The position numbers and the translations under genes were made by a program. The notes under the pieces are model-generated. The model did no database searches. It saw only the letters and a program-made list of their open reading frames with translations, and was not told where the DNA came from. From Periconia sp. R9002 (taxonomy: Eukaryota > Ascomycota > Dothideomycetes > Pleosporales > Periconiaceae): a stretch of DNA of 64,000 nucleotides. Location: positions 806,001 through 870,000 of the forward strand of contig JAMAHW010000002.1 in NCBI GenBank assembly GCA_023627715.1, given 5' to 3'. Shown in pieces: positions 44,208 to 55,993 of the stretch (its first letter is position 1; each line of letters opens with the position of its first letter).

Positions 44208-45835
44208 GGCGGGAAGAAATTATGTGGCAGCGAAATGCCGCGGTGATTCAAAGAAAAGTATACAATCAAAGGGGGGTGTGTGTGGGTGAGGTCTATGCAC
44301 CTTAGTATCTATTATAGCGTGTTGAGAGAGTTGTTGTAGCGACGAAATCCCAAGGTTGGGGTAGATAACGTTTTATTAAATGGTGAAAAGAACAGAATGG
44401 AAAGAAATGGCCAGGAAAGGAGGCGATCGACCTGATTAGTATGATTATTATTACTACACAGATGGAGGTGCAAAAGTTAGGAGGGCGGAGGGACAAAGAG
44501 ACCGATCAATGCTGAATCAACTAACAACGGCCTGATGACATGTTTTGCCAAACTGCCTCGGCCGAGCGAGATATGGGAGAGGCCCGAGAGGACCAGAGTC
44601 TGCCTCAAGTCGAGCGTAGCCAATCGCGTGCACTCCATGCCGAAGAAATATGGGACTTGAGGATGGTAGCGGCGGGCGGCTGGTCGGCTTTAGGAGATGT
44701 ATCAATCGACAATAAGCAATCCTGCAGTTCACAGGGACCATTTGGTGACCATGATGTCAAGGCGCGGACGGTCGGACCAAGACACAAAACCATTTGTGCC
44801 TCGGCAACGCTTGTCTAGAATCGGATTTCATACTGCAAGCGGGAAGGCTAATGAAACGATTAGAAACACCTGCATGTTCGTTTCTACGCCACTGTTCTTT
44901 TTATTTTGCGATGCTCGCACTTGAATGCGACGAGTCGAGCCACCATTAAAAAAGATCCGTATCATATCGTGCCCTATATCCATCCAGTGTGGCGGTCCAC
45001 ATCTCACTCCATCCATAATCTGATGCATCCGGCATAAAGACCGATTATTCCCGTCCCTGCTGATCGTGACGGGGTAAGTCAGCACATGATCGAACGCACT
45101 TATGTCCGTTTCTATTAATTATGACTTTGTAATCGTTTCGCCTCTCCTCATTATCAGTGACTGTTTGTGTATCCATCGGCATGTCGTATCCACCGACAAT
45201 CCGACAAAGGGCAACCGTATATGAGCGTAAAGGGGAAGCTATGCGTAGAAGATGGAGGCTTCTACGTATGCATGATTCCGTTAGTGGGACCCTCTCGACC
45301 CAGCAAAAAAAGAGTCCTCAGGCGCGCGCGCTGAACTTTCTAGAAGATGAAGACGAGAGAACGTACCCACCAGTTGCGCCACACCTTTTTTTTTTAAGAG
45401 TCTTGAGGAAAGCTTGTGGGTAGATTCCAGCCCGATGGCCCCCCCTCTAGATTAGTAGGCCCGACTGTGTAGACCAGAAGTGGGTCTGGGAAAATTTAAG
45501 AGGGGGCCTTTAAATTTCCCCTGAATAGAACTCTTAGGCGATTATGGAGTACATAACAAAAGGTACCGAGGCTTGATGGATTGCTCATGCGAAAAGCCAA
45601 ATGTGCATTTTTTTCTTGCTTTCATAAGCCTTATTGATTTGATTTTTGCTTAGGGGCGTTTTATCGCGAATGCATGTGAATTTGTTTTGACAGGTGTTGT
45701 CGTTCATGTCGTCTTCTGTGCAACTAACTACTCTAGAAAGATTTTAATATACAGTGTGAACATGGGTACTGTGAAAACCGGAAACGCCTATGCTGACAAG
45801 CCAACTTTTACACTCATGCGGTGTCTTTGCGCTCA
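44208..45835. other. Intergenic region, no gene seen
   Basis: About 1.6 kb: promoter of the MFS gene at the left, 3' UTR of the P5C dehydrogenase gene at the right. Poly-T at 45386-45395 and an AAATTTAAGAGGGGGCCTTTAAATTTCCCC near-palindrome around 45490-45520. No coding signal. Confidence 0.5.
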
Positions 45836-47778
45836 TTATACTTCGTTACTGGGGTATTCAACTTTCGTCGTGGGCAGGAACTCCTCCTTGATGGAGCGCA
45901 TGTTGACGAACCTCGCCAGGAGGTTTGCGCTCCCAGCCTTGTCGTTTGTCCCACTGGCTCGGGATCCACCGAAGGGCTGCTGTCCGACCACAGCGCCGGT
46001 GCACTTGCAGTTGACGTAGAAGTTACCCGCCGCATCACGAAGAGCGTTCTCTGCGAATCGAATGGTTTCCCTGTCTTTGGCGAACACGGCGCCGGTCAAA
46101 GCATACTCGGAGGTGTCGTTGATCTGTTTGCAAATCTTGCTGAAAGCATCCGGGGCGGAGTCATCGTAGACGTATGTGACGAGAACAGGGCCGAATAATT
46201 CGCGGGACAGGAGCGGGTGGTTCGGGTTCGTGGTTTGGTAGATGGTGGGGTGGATGTAGTATCCTTTGCTGCCATCGTACTTGCCGCCGACTAGTAACTC
46301 AAGCTCATTGTCGTTCTTGGCCTCATCAATGACACCCGACAACTTCTTGAAGCTACCCTCGTGGATGACTGGACCAATGAAGTTGGAGAAGTCGGATGGT
46401 TCGCCAATCTTGAGCGCGGCAGTCTCAGCGACGAGCTTCTCCTGGAATTCAGGCCATATAGATTTGGGAACGTATAGTCGCGAGCAAGCACTGCACTTTT
46501 GACCTTGATACTCGAAAGCTCCACGTACTGTCTGGATGGCCGCATTCGATACGTCGGCACTGGGGTGAATCAGGTGGAAGTTTTTTCCTCCCGTCTCACC
46601 GACGATGCGGGGATAGCTCTGATATTTTCCTTCGGCGACTCCGTTCGCAATTTTGCCGTAAAGAGATCGGAACACTGCGGTGCTACCGGTGTAGTGCAGA
46701 GCCGCAAACTGACGGTGTGATAGGATGGCTTGAGTGACTTCCACTGCGTCACCAGGTATGAATTGAATGACGTTTGGAGGAAGGCCAGCCTCGATCAGGA
46801 TCTGGTAGACAAGCCAGTTGGATGCAATCGCGGCAGGTGATGGCTTCCACACTACGACGTTGCCCATAAGAGCGGGAGCTGCGGGAAGGTTGCCGCCGAT
46901 GGCAGTGAAGTTGAAGGGGGAAATGGCATAGACGAAGCCCTCGAGTGGTCGATATTCAACACGGCTTGTTTTTGTTAGTATCTGGCCATTGCTTCAGTCT
47001 GTGGTGCAGGTACGTACTTCCACACGCCAGGCGCGTTGTGAACCGGCTGAGATGCGTAAGTTTCCTCGGCATATTTCACGTTAAATCTGAATCGTGTCAG
47101 CCCGGGTATCTATTCTCAGGCGCACTGCCAATGCATACCTGAAAAAATCACATATTTCGGCTGCGGAGTCGATTTCTGCTTGCCATGCATTCTTGCCCTG
47201 CCCAACCATAGTTGCTGCCATTATATCGTATCGATACTTGGTGGAAATGAGATCAGCTGCCTTGAGAAAGACTGCCGCGCGGTCGGCAAAGGGCAGGTTC
47301 TCCCACGCATGTTTGGCTGCCAATGCCTCGTCTATGGCTTTGTTGACGTCGGCCGTGCTGGCGTTGGAGTACTTGGCCACTACATCCGCATGGGAAGAAG
47401 GATCATGCTGTGTAAGAATGGATGAATTGGTGATCTAACAGGCCTTAGTAACCATTTGAATGTTTGAACCGGACGTTAACACACCTCCTGACCTCCCAAT
47501 GCAAGTGGAACTTGGATAGGCGTTCGTTTTTTGAGTGCTGATATCGCGTCTTGGAGCTTTTGGCGGTCAACCGAACCTTTGGCGTAGTGTTGCTGCAAAC
47601 TTGGTTATCCTTCGAAGCTCAATCCAGCCATTTCTAGCTCTCGACTTACATTTGGTTCGTTGTTGATGGTAGGGACTTTGAAGTTGGCGATGGTGGCTAC
47701 TCCTCTTCTTGAAACTACGGGCGCATTCAGCGAGCGGGAGACAGAGCCCAATGGCTGCAAACTTTTGAAAGACGCCAT
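45836..47778 (-). CDS. Delta-1-pyrroline-5-carboxylate dehydrogenase, mitochondrial
   Basis: Five exons, 47778-47650, 47592-47485, 47434-47139, 47086-47018 and 46964-45836, encode about 576 aa. An upstream in-frame ATG at 47811 would add 11 residues. The N terminus (MASFKSLQPLGSVSRSL then RRGVATIANFKVP) has the Arg/Ser-rich look of a mitochondrial presequence. The ALDH fold is complete: SPFNFTAIGGNLPAAPAL, VGETGGKN with the catalytic Glu, GQKCSACSR with the catalytic Cys, and ELFGPVLVTYVY. Motifs match the P5CDH (Put2/PrnC) group, which oxidises pyrroline-5-carboxylate to glutamate with NAD in proline and arginine catabolism. In Aspergillus this gene belongs to the prn cluster, but here no proline oxidase, permease or PrnA-like gene is adjacent. 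Confidence 0.93.
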
Positions 47779-48540
47779 TCTGAATGATTGAGGTAGTGAA
47801 GGAGAATACAAAGTCTCTTTCGAGACTTATGTACTTGCCCACGCGAAACTTTGCGAAGTTAAGTGACGAAAGTTCGAGTCGATAAGCCGACGGAAGCCGC
47901 AAGCGGGGAACGTGGGGTCGCCCTTTTGAACGCCAATTGTCGAAGGCCCAAGCACCATCGCACCACAATTCAGCTGATAGGAATGCCGATATCGCAAAGA
48001 TATATCTGATTGAACGAGGCTGCTGAGGCTGCCAGAGCCGACTTCAACCACGTCTACATGCGCCTGTTCGGTACGATCTCCCACTTTGGGCTAGCGAAAA
48101 GGGCACCCAAACGGGTATATGAAGACGAAGAATCGTGCCTTGCTTTCTTATATTCGTACGAATTACCTTCAGTAACATCTGCATATCGCTATTCTCGTTT
48201 CCACAATATGGATAAAATTGTGTTTGCCATTGCAAACGATTAATCCAAATCATTCACGTCCAACACATGAACTTTAATCGAACAGAAACAATCATGCTTA
48301 CTATGCATGGATCGTGTTGCAAGAGTTTCTCATCTAGGGATATGATACGCATGCAAAATTACATTCTCTGCGAGGAAAGAGGCACGATGATAATGATTTG
48401 GATTTGGTATCATAACTTCGTCGTCCAAGCTGAACTTGGATTTCGACTGCATGTTTTGGATATAACGCCGATTGCCAGAATAGTCTAACCCGTCTCTACA
48501 CGCTGTTTCCTTATATGTTCGTGTATATGCCTGTGCTCTG
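47779..48540. other. Intergenic region
   Basis: About 760 bp between P5CDH (start) and nug1 (stop), both on the minus strand. Contains the P5CDH promoter and 5' UTR and the nug1 3' UTR. No gene or named site recognised. Confidence 0.5.
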
Positions 48541-50299
48541 TCATGTCTCCATTGCATCAACCTCGGTGTTGTCATCATCGCCCCAGAGACCGTCCAGCTT
48601 GAACTCGGCAGCCCATTCTTTGACTATTGTTTTCTGTTCACCACTGCTACCCTTGATGGCCGGAGCAGTCTTGGTGGAAGTCTCAACTGTGGCAGTGTGT
48701 TTGGGTGGATCGGTCCATCCCTGGATCCGGCCATCACGCCAATCTGTCACGACAGCCTGTGCCGCACTGTGCAAGTTCGGAACACCGCCCTTTCCAAGTC
48801 GGCCCCTCTTTCTCGCGACCTGTACCAAGAAATCTGTAGTTGTATCGCCATTTACGGCAGCGTGTAAGGGAGGTAGATCGTAGACCTCTACAAGCTTCGC
48901 GAAAAGCTCGGGTGATGTGGATAGCCTCTTCAAAAGCATGTTAACAGCCGGAACGGGGTCATCGATCTCCTTGGGTGGAATCGCGTTAAGGAGAATGAGT
49001 CTTGCTCGCTCCTCGACCTTACTATTTTGGCTGCCCTCGGTTTTGTTAGGAAATACGATACCAGGCGAATCGAGGAGTTTGAGCTTGTTGTCCAGTTTAA
49101 CTTCGCGCAGACTAGTGGTGACACCAGCCTCTGCTCCTACGGGGCACGCACCAACCCGACCTCCCATCCGTGAGGTCAATGCATTGATGACGGACGACTT
49201 TCCGACGTTGGGGTAGCCAATGATGCCGACCTTGATCGACCGCTTCAACTGCCGTGATTCTGCAAATGTCTTGAGGGCTTTGAATAAAGTCTCCGATGTT
49301 CCTTTGATGGTGAGCTCCTTGTGGTCGAAGGTTTTTGCATTTGGTGCAGGCTTTGAGGCGCGAAGCGGGAGAGTTGGGAAGGAGCGGCGTAAGTGGACAA
49401 GCCAAGCTCGTAGGACAGGTGGCGGTACAAGGTCAATCTTGTTCAAGATGAAAATCATCCTCTTGCTTCCTCCATCTGCGGCCATGACCATCTGCTCCAC
49501 CTCCTTTGATCTGGTTCCTTCGGGATCTCTGGCGTCGAGAACATAGAGTACAACATCTGCAGACTCCACGACTTGTTTATAGACCTTGTCGAAAGCCTTC
49601 CTAGATGAATCTTTCCTGATACTAGCGGCAGTTGTGCCACCCTCCTCCTCATCTTCGAAGCCCGCAAACTCATCGTCATCGTCTTCGTCCATAGCATCAC
49701 TATCCCGCGTCTTTCTTTGTTCAAATTGAGCAGCGCGAGCTTTTGCCGAGGCGAGAAGAGCAGCCATTGGATTCGAATCATCCTGGCAGAGACTTAGCAA
49801 CTGAACCGCAGGCCTCAACACTATAGACTTACCACATGCATAGAATCTTCAACCTCGGACTCTTCTTCTAGAAGATCCTCGTCATCCAAGTCGTCTCCTG
49901 CGCCTTCTTCAGTGTCCATAGCAGTTTCGCCGCGGAGCCTCTGCTCTTTTGCAAGTTGTTTTCGTCGAGCAGCCTCTTCCTCCTTGAGCCTTCGACTTTC
50001 TTCGATCTCGGCGAGGATTTTATCCTTGAACGGAAACAGGTTGGGGATCCCAGGGTCTTTTTTCGCCTTTGAACGCCATTCTGGGTTCTGTATTTATTAG
50101 CGACTGTGATTTCATGGCCTGGTGCAGTGAGGGCTACCTTCTTCGCCTCCTTCTTATTTTTCCGTTGCTTCGCTGCGGAGGCTTTTTGAATTTTGTTTCG
50201 CAGGCGCACAGGGACGCGCTTCGATTTTGGCTCTATATTACTGTAATCAGCTCACTAGAGGTGTTTAAGGTATCAGATATACTCACTTCCGACCTTCAT
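48541..50299 (-). CDS. nug1: Nucleolar GTP-binding protein Nug1 (GNL3 family)
   Basis: Four exons, 50299-50287, 50232-50138, 50087-49833 and 49782-48541, encode 534 aa. The 13-bp first exon gives MKVGK; using the AATATAG acceptor yields MKVGKPKSKRVPVRLRNKI, the basic nucleolar start of this family. The GTPase is circularly permuted: G4 NKID (LNKIDLV) precedes G1 (GYPNVGKSS) and G3 (DSPG). A preceding VLDARDPEGTR (G5-like) block, acidic Asp/Glu runs and a charged N-terminal coiled region complete the pattern. Nug1 acts in the nucleolus/nucleus in 60S maturation and export, and genetically cooperates with the Dbp10 helicase, whose gene also lies in this window. Confidence 0.93.
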
Positions 50300-50808
50300 A
50301 TTTGCGTTGGTGATTAGGTGCTGTGCAGAATCCTGGACAAGATTGAACCGCAACTTTTCGATAATTTTCGAGTTGCCAAGATTTCGGTTTGAAGGGGCGG
50401 TGAAACACGGCAGAATTGCTTATCTAATCGCATCATATCATGATTCACCCACATCATTTACATGTCAGTTTCTGCGTCTACATGCGGACTTTACCGTGAT
50501 TACGTTAATCGTAGTAGATAGATTGTGGATGGCATTGTATAAAAATTTGAGTCAAACCATCCTAATTCCTCAATTATTGCTTTGGTGCAATTGACAAATC
50601 ACTCAAAATATTCTTGAAGAGTTAGGGCAGACCCACGATTCTCGGATCACGGAGGTCATTGGTTAGCGGATAGATTACTGTATTCGGAAAGTATGTTGTT
50701 CTGTTTCCCATTCTTTCCCAGCTTCGCCTTTTCATTTATACAATCTCCAGCCTCAACATACGAGATTTCATTTAAATCAGCAACCAGAGGAATAGCCCAG
50801 TTACCACC
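50300..50808. promoter_or_regulatory. Divergent promoter region nug1 / HAD phosphatase
   Basis: About 510 bp between divergent starts. AT-rich with CATCATATCATG and GATTACGTTAATCGT tracts; no TATA box in a clear position. The 5' UTR of the phosphatase ends in TTACCACC before ATG. Confidence 0.5.
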
Positions 50809-51871
50809 ATGACTGTCTCAGAGCCAGCTGAGCCAGCTTTTGCCGCTCCACCCAAGACCGTCACCTGCAATGGCCTGGTAAGCTTCTACTAAAATGGCGT
50901 GTAACATTGCACTGTTACTAAAAATTCATCAGCTCTTTGATATGGAGTAAAGTGCATCCGCTCGAAAGTTCAACGGTTGCATCACTAAGATTGATCGACA
51001 GTGGCACCATTATAGATTCCACGGAAGCGGTTGAAAAACATTGGCAAAAGTGAGTAGGTTACCTCGGAATTGGTCAGCTTGATCTCACGGCCTCAGAATA
51101 GGGAAAGAAATTGGAGTAGACCCGGCAGTCATCCTAGCTACTTCACACGGTCGTAGATCTATCGATGTATTGAACATGTACGAACCGCGTCTTGCGAACT
51201 GGGACTGTAAGCGATTAAGGATTAACATCCCAGATTGATAGCAGTAGTAACAGCTTGCAGATATCAGCCGCGCTGAAGGTCAGATACCATTGCAGTTTGG
51301 CCAGGATGCAGTCGAGATACCGGGATCCCGAAAACTTCTGGACGAGATTGAAGCGCATTCGGTTCCATGGTGCATTGTTACTAGCGGTGTACGTATTGTG
51401 CACCCCCGGTATCAGTTATCATGAGACCCCACGTGGCTCTGCATTCTGAGATTTTTGTGATTTTCATTTAGACTTGTTGTTTACTGACATGTTTGTTTGC
51501 ACCTGTAGACTCGGCCACTGGTAACGGGTTGGTTGGATATCATGAAATTGGCGCATCCGAACAACATGGTCACGGCTGAGGATGTGCAGAACGGCAAACC
51601 AGACCCCAGTGGCTATCAAATGGGGATGAAAAATCTGGGGCTTTCGCACCCAAAGCCCTCTTTCATCGTGTTCGAAGACGCGCCCGCAGGCATCCGCGCA
51701 GGCAAAGCTGCAGGATGCTTGGTGGTTGCGCTGAATACGAGCCACAGCCTCGATCAACTCCGAGACGCTGGAGCGGACTTGATTGTTCGCGACATGCGGT
51801 CAGTTGAATTCAAATCGTGGGATGAGGGAAAGGGGGAAGTGCAGTTGGTGATCCGCAACGCGCTGATCTGA
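50809..51871 (+). CDS. HAD-superfamily sugar/glycerol-3-phosphate phosphatase (Gpp/Dog-like)
   Basis: Six small exons: 50809-50877, 50933-50946, 51002-51049, 51097-51206, 51261-51388 and 51509-51871, total 243 aa. A 14-bp exon carries LFDM and completes the catalytic DMDGTIIDST (HAD motif I; Asp nucleophile and Asp+2). Motif II is CIVTSGT, motif III lysine is in NGKPDP, motif IV is VFEDAPAGIRAG. The cap region sits between motifs I and II. Layout and size match yeast Gpp1/Gpp2 and Dog1/Dog2, which dephosphorylate glycerol-3-phosphate or 2-deoxyglucose-6-phosphate, with roles in osmotic stress and glycerol formation. Substrate choice within the group cannot be read from the sequence. Five introns are dense for such a short gene. 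Confidence 0.9.
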
Positions 51872-54800
51872 CGGCGAGGTCGACAATGCTACCCAGAGGC
51901 TGAGCCACAGTCCAAGTAGAATCTTACCTTGTAGCGTCATTCCGGGCACTTTATTTAGACACATAGATCTGCGATAGATAATCGAAGTCAGACGTGCTCG
52001 ATCCAGTAGAGAGAGAAAGGCATGGTGTTTGTCCAAGAGTGCGCTAACGGACCCTGTCGGGACTATTGGCCGGCTTTACTCGGAGGGCCGGTATCCATCT
52101 CCATCCTTGTCACGCGGACACGTACAGCGGTGTTGCCAGTCAGAGTCAGGGTCCTCTGGGTGCGCAGCCTCAACGGTTGTCGAATCAATGGGATGGGCAA
52201 CAAGATATTATGCACGTCAAGCTTCGCATCGACATTCTCACCAGCCAGCTGGGATCGAGCCGCTGCCCTTTCCCACATTATCCGGGCAGCGTTGCATCGC
52301 ATCGCCGTCTAAGCCACTGTGGGCGTTTCTCCGTTTTCTAGAATGATGGAGGTTGCAGTGCATCACGACTCCCGACGTCATGCACGCAATGCAACTTTTT
52401 TTTCCCCTTGGTCTGTTTCTTTTGATCCAACAAAATGGCGGCGACGGAGAAGGGCTTCACCCATGGCCTTTTTGTCTTGTTTTGTTGCGGCAAAGCATCA
52501 TGGTAGGTAGGTATGCATGGAGGGTATGCACCGTACCAGGCGCCCATTGACGGAACAACTCAATGCGGACCATCCGACCATGAGTGGTTGACCGAGGCTA
52601 GGCATGTTGTGGCTAGTCATGGCACCGGTGACTAAGGCAGGAGTTCCACTCAGGGAGACCGGGATTTGAATCTCGATAACCACTCGGAGGGCCGTTTGCA
52701 CCCAAGTAGTAACTAAGCGTGCGGTACAGCTTGTACAGTACAGTAGTACATGCTGTCCAGTAGAATACGACTTTTCTGACGGTAGGCACCGCCCGAGAGA
52801 CAGGGCCACCGTCTCCAAAGCCCAAAAAAGATGATTACGCCCAAATGGGCTGGCTGCGACCATGGTGGAACGCAAGCAGGCACCATTTGAGTTTTGTCGA
52901 GTTGCACCAGCACCAAGGGGGACTGGGGGCTGCAAGGTACGGCTCGATAGCGAGCGAACGCACGCTGGCAAAGGCAAACAGCGCCGCCATTTCAGGACGG
53001 CGGGTTTGGCCGGGCTTTGTTTATAGAAGCGGCATAGCACAGGATTGCAGGGCGTGGCAGGGCATGGCCGTCCCGCGCGGCAAGTTGGTGGGTAGATGGT
53101 GGGTAGAGAGCGGGCTCTCAGGGGCAGAGGGCAGCGAGGTCAGGCAACGAACGACGCAAGACGGAACTAGCCTAGGTACCATACCGTCAGTACTGTAAGT
53201 TACTGAGCAGCAACTAAGTACTGTACAAGTCCAGTATAGCAGAGCAGCAGTGAGTGGAGCAATGGAACATCGTCGTGTGGGGAGCGATGGCTGAGTCCAA
53301 GTCGGAAAGGAGCTCGAGCGCCGTAGCGGCCAGGGCGCTTCGGGGCCGGCATCTCTGCAGTCTGCCCCTCGATGGCTGCAAACTCTCCACCGCCAACGCG
53401 CCAGGCGGTTGAGCCACAGCTTGGTGGTGACGATGGATTCAAGGCGAGGCGTTGGTCGCAAGGCACCAGCGACGACGAGTTGGGCCATGGCCACCATCAT
53501 TTGTTCACGTACTTGTACTCGTCGTCGTACCTCCGAAGCCGAAGCCGTCGCCATCGTTGGTGCCCCAGCGCGCATCTCCCGTTATGACGGTGGGTGGGTG
53601 GTGTGGGATTGCGAACGAAGCTCGCGTAACAAAGCGAGAGCAACCAGTAAGCGACGGCGGGCTTGGAAGGCCGCTTGGCCGCCCACCGTCGATGCAGGAG
53701 TGAGCGTGTGAGTCCAAGCATGCCCGTGAGTATGCGAGTGACTCTGCGGGAGCACACCACCAATCGAGCGCCCATCAGCTGTCCAGTGTGCAATGTTCGA
53801 GGTTGTGCACATGCACAAGAAGGAGGAGCAGGAGGTTGACGATGGGGAGAAGGGGGGGGTGGACTCTTTTTTTGTTTTGTTTTTGTTTTTTTGTTTTTTA
53901 GTGTGCGTACTTTTATTTACGCCGTACGGCAACTACAATCTGGTACTGTACACACGTCGTCTGGTACTTATTATGTGCATCGTGTGTACATCAACAGCAC
54001 GCCTGTGTAGCATGTCATGACACGGTGGTGGGAACTGCCCGGCAATTCGGCAGAAGACGAACATTTCATCTTTTGGACTTTGCATCGCCTCTCCTTCTCT
54101 CATGCGGATGTCGTCTCTCTCTCTCTCTCTCTCTTCTACATGTACCCTACTACATACAACGCAGCGCTACTGTACGTACGGGCCTGCAATGACAACATGC
54201 GCCAGGGCCTTGCTTGGTACCATACAGTACAGTAATAAATGTAAAACCCCCTGTCCCCGTTCTCCCGGTCTCCCTCCCGTTAGCCATCGGCAAATACCGC
54301 ACACCTGTGGACAGCAGAAACAACACTCAACTGTGCCTTGAGGCAAAAGAGGTGGCATGGCATGATGTCCCAAATGCAGACAGGCCATGGGATTAAGGAG
54401 ACACTGTAGAATAAATACCGTCGTTTGAGAGTTATGCTCGCTTTGCACGTCTACAATAACAGCATTTCATACCTACCTAGCAATACTGCTCCTGGCTATC
54501 GTCTTTGGGATCGCGATTTTTCCTTCCCACCTTCTCTCGCTTGCGTTTGTTTTTTATTTTATTTTTTCTTGTTTGTTGTTGCAGCGTAACAGCACAGGAG
54601 GAGGAGGTTTTTTGCGGCGTGGGGGGGAGGGGCGTTGGGCTAAACATAGGAATATACCGTGAGAGGGTGGGCCTGAGCAAAAAAATAGGCGAATGCAAGT
54701 ATTGTAAGTAGGTATGTAGCGATGCACCGTACCGCAGGCTGGCAGGTTTAGATGGCGGGCAAGCAGATCTCTCTCGTCATCATCATCATCGTGGTTCCAT

Positions 54801-55094
54801 TCAGAACAGGCAGATGGGCCATCAGTCAGTCAAGTCAATCCGTCCGTCCGTCACAGTCAGGGAGCAGAGTTGAGGTCAGGCCATCTGATACCTAGCCCTT
54901 AGCGAGGCGACTGAAACTGACGTGGAGCAGCATACTGTGGTGTACTTGTACGGTACATGGAGCGTGATTACTCGCGACTAACGTGTAGTAATCATGCTAG
55001 GGCATGCAACTGTAACTGCGTGTGTGTGTATGCGCCGGGGGGCACCGGGGGAGCACTAGGGCTGCTGAAGAACCTGGCTCGCATTGACCTGCTG

Positions 55095-55106
55095 TACTGT
55101 ACAGTA
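55095..55106. repeat. TACTGTACAGTA palindrome (best of several)
   Basis: Perfect 12-bp palindrome. Related sequences occur at 52732-52750, 53217-53227, 53944-53950, 54168-54180, 54222-54233 and 54943-54958, all within the gene-free region. Confidence 0.6.
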
Positions 55107-55615
55107 GCAGACGGTGCGAGTGTGCCCACCGTCAAAGGTGCCGGCGGTGGAGGTGGCAGACTTGCGCTTGGAAAGAAAGGCGCGAGGTAAGTGGTGGTTC
55201 GAGCTTGCCTGTGGCCTGTAGGATAAGGTAGGGCACGGTAGGGGTAGGGGCAGGCCACAGACCACAGGCCCTACCGCCTCCACTGTCCAGCAGCGGCAGC
55301 GGCAGCCCATCCCATCCTTCCCATCCCATCCCATGCCATGGGCCATGGGCCATGGGTCACCATCCATTCAAAACGCCCCGACGCTCCAGCTCCCCTTAAC
55401 CTTCACCTACCTCACCCTTCTCCACCCTCCCACCTATCTTCTCCTCCTCTCGCTCGCCGACCGACCTCCACACACTCGCTTTGGGTCCTTTTGTGCCCGC
55501 TGTTCTTTCGTTGCTGCTCGCGCACTTGGCTCTCACTCACATGGCATTCTAATCCACCCAACATCCACCACCACCTAATCAGTCGCTCGCTACTCTCTGC
55601 ACCTATCCACGTCCG

Positions 55616-55644
55616 CTACCTACCTACCTACCTACCTACCTACC
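55616..55644. repeat. (TACC)n microsatellite
   Basis: Seven tandem TACC units in the probable 5' UTR or promoter of the homeobox gene. Confidence 0.85.
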
Positions 55645-55993
55645 CTTCCCGCTCGCTGCATTCGTTCCGCTCCTCCCGCACCCTGAGCCTGTGCCTGTGC
55701 CTCGTGTGTGCTGTCCTGTGTGTTGCCCTCTCCCGCCCATCGTCACACCCAACCACGACCACCCACCTCAAAGGGGCCGCTCTCCGCACCTACCTCGCTC
55801 GCTGCCACTGCTGAGTTCCGGCACCGCGACAACACCACCTCCACCAAAAGAGAAGACAAAATCACGTCCACAATTGTAAAACAATTGTAAATCAAAATCG
55901 ATCCCCTTCCCGGCTGGCCGCACTCCTACCCTACTTCCGCTCGCGCTCCGTCGAATACGGCACATTGAACGCAATCCCTGTTTGGGCCTACCC

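Larger units (their letters stand above)
51872..55993. other. 4.1-kb gene-free region upstream of the homeobox gene
   Basis: No recognisable coding region. It holds many TGTAC/TACTGTACAGTA palindromes (52730-55106), a CT microsatellite (about 54110-54134), CATCAT repeats near 54780, GTCC/CAGT repeats near 54830-54860, a TACC tetranucleotide run at 55616-55644 and pyrimidine-rich tracts up to the start codon. A long pyrimidine-rich 5' UTR and a large regulatory region fit a developmental transcription factor gene; that reading is inference. Confidence 0.55.

Noticed and set aside
52600..52690. tRNA-like segment with TAGTCA...TGACTA stem and GGGATTTGAATCTC resembling a B box
   Set aside because: The D-like stem and T-like arm are suggestive, but no 7-bp acceptor stem pairs and the anticodon arm does not fold; at most a degraded tRNA-derived relic.
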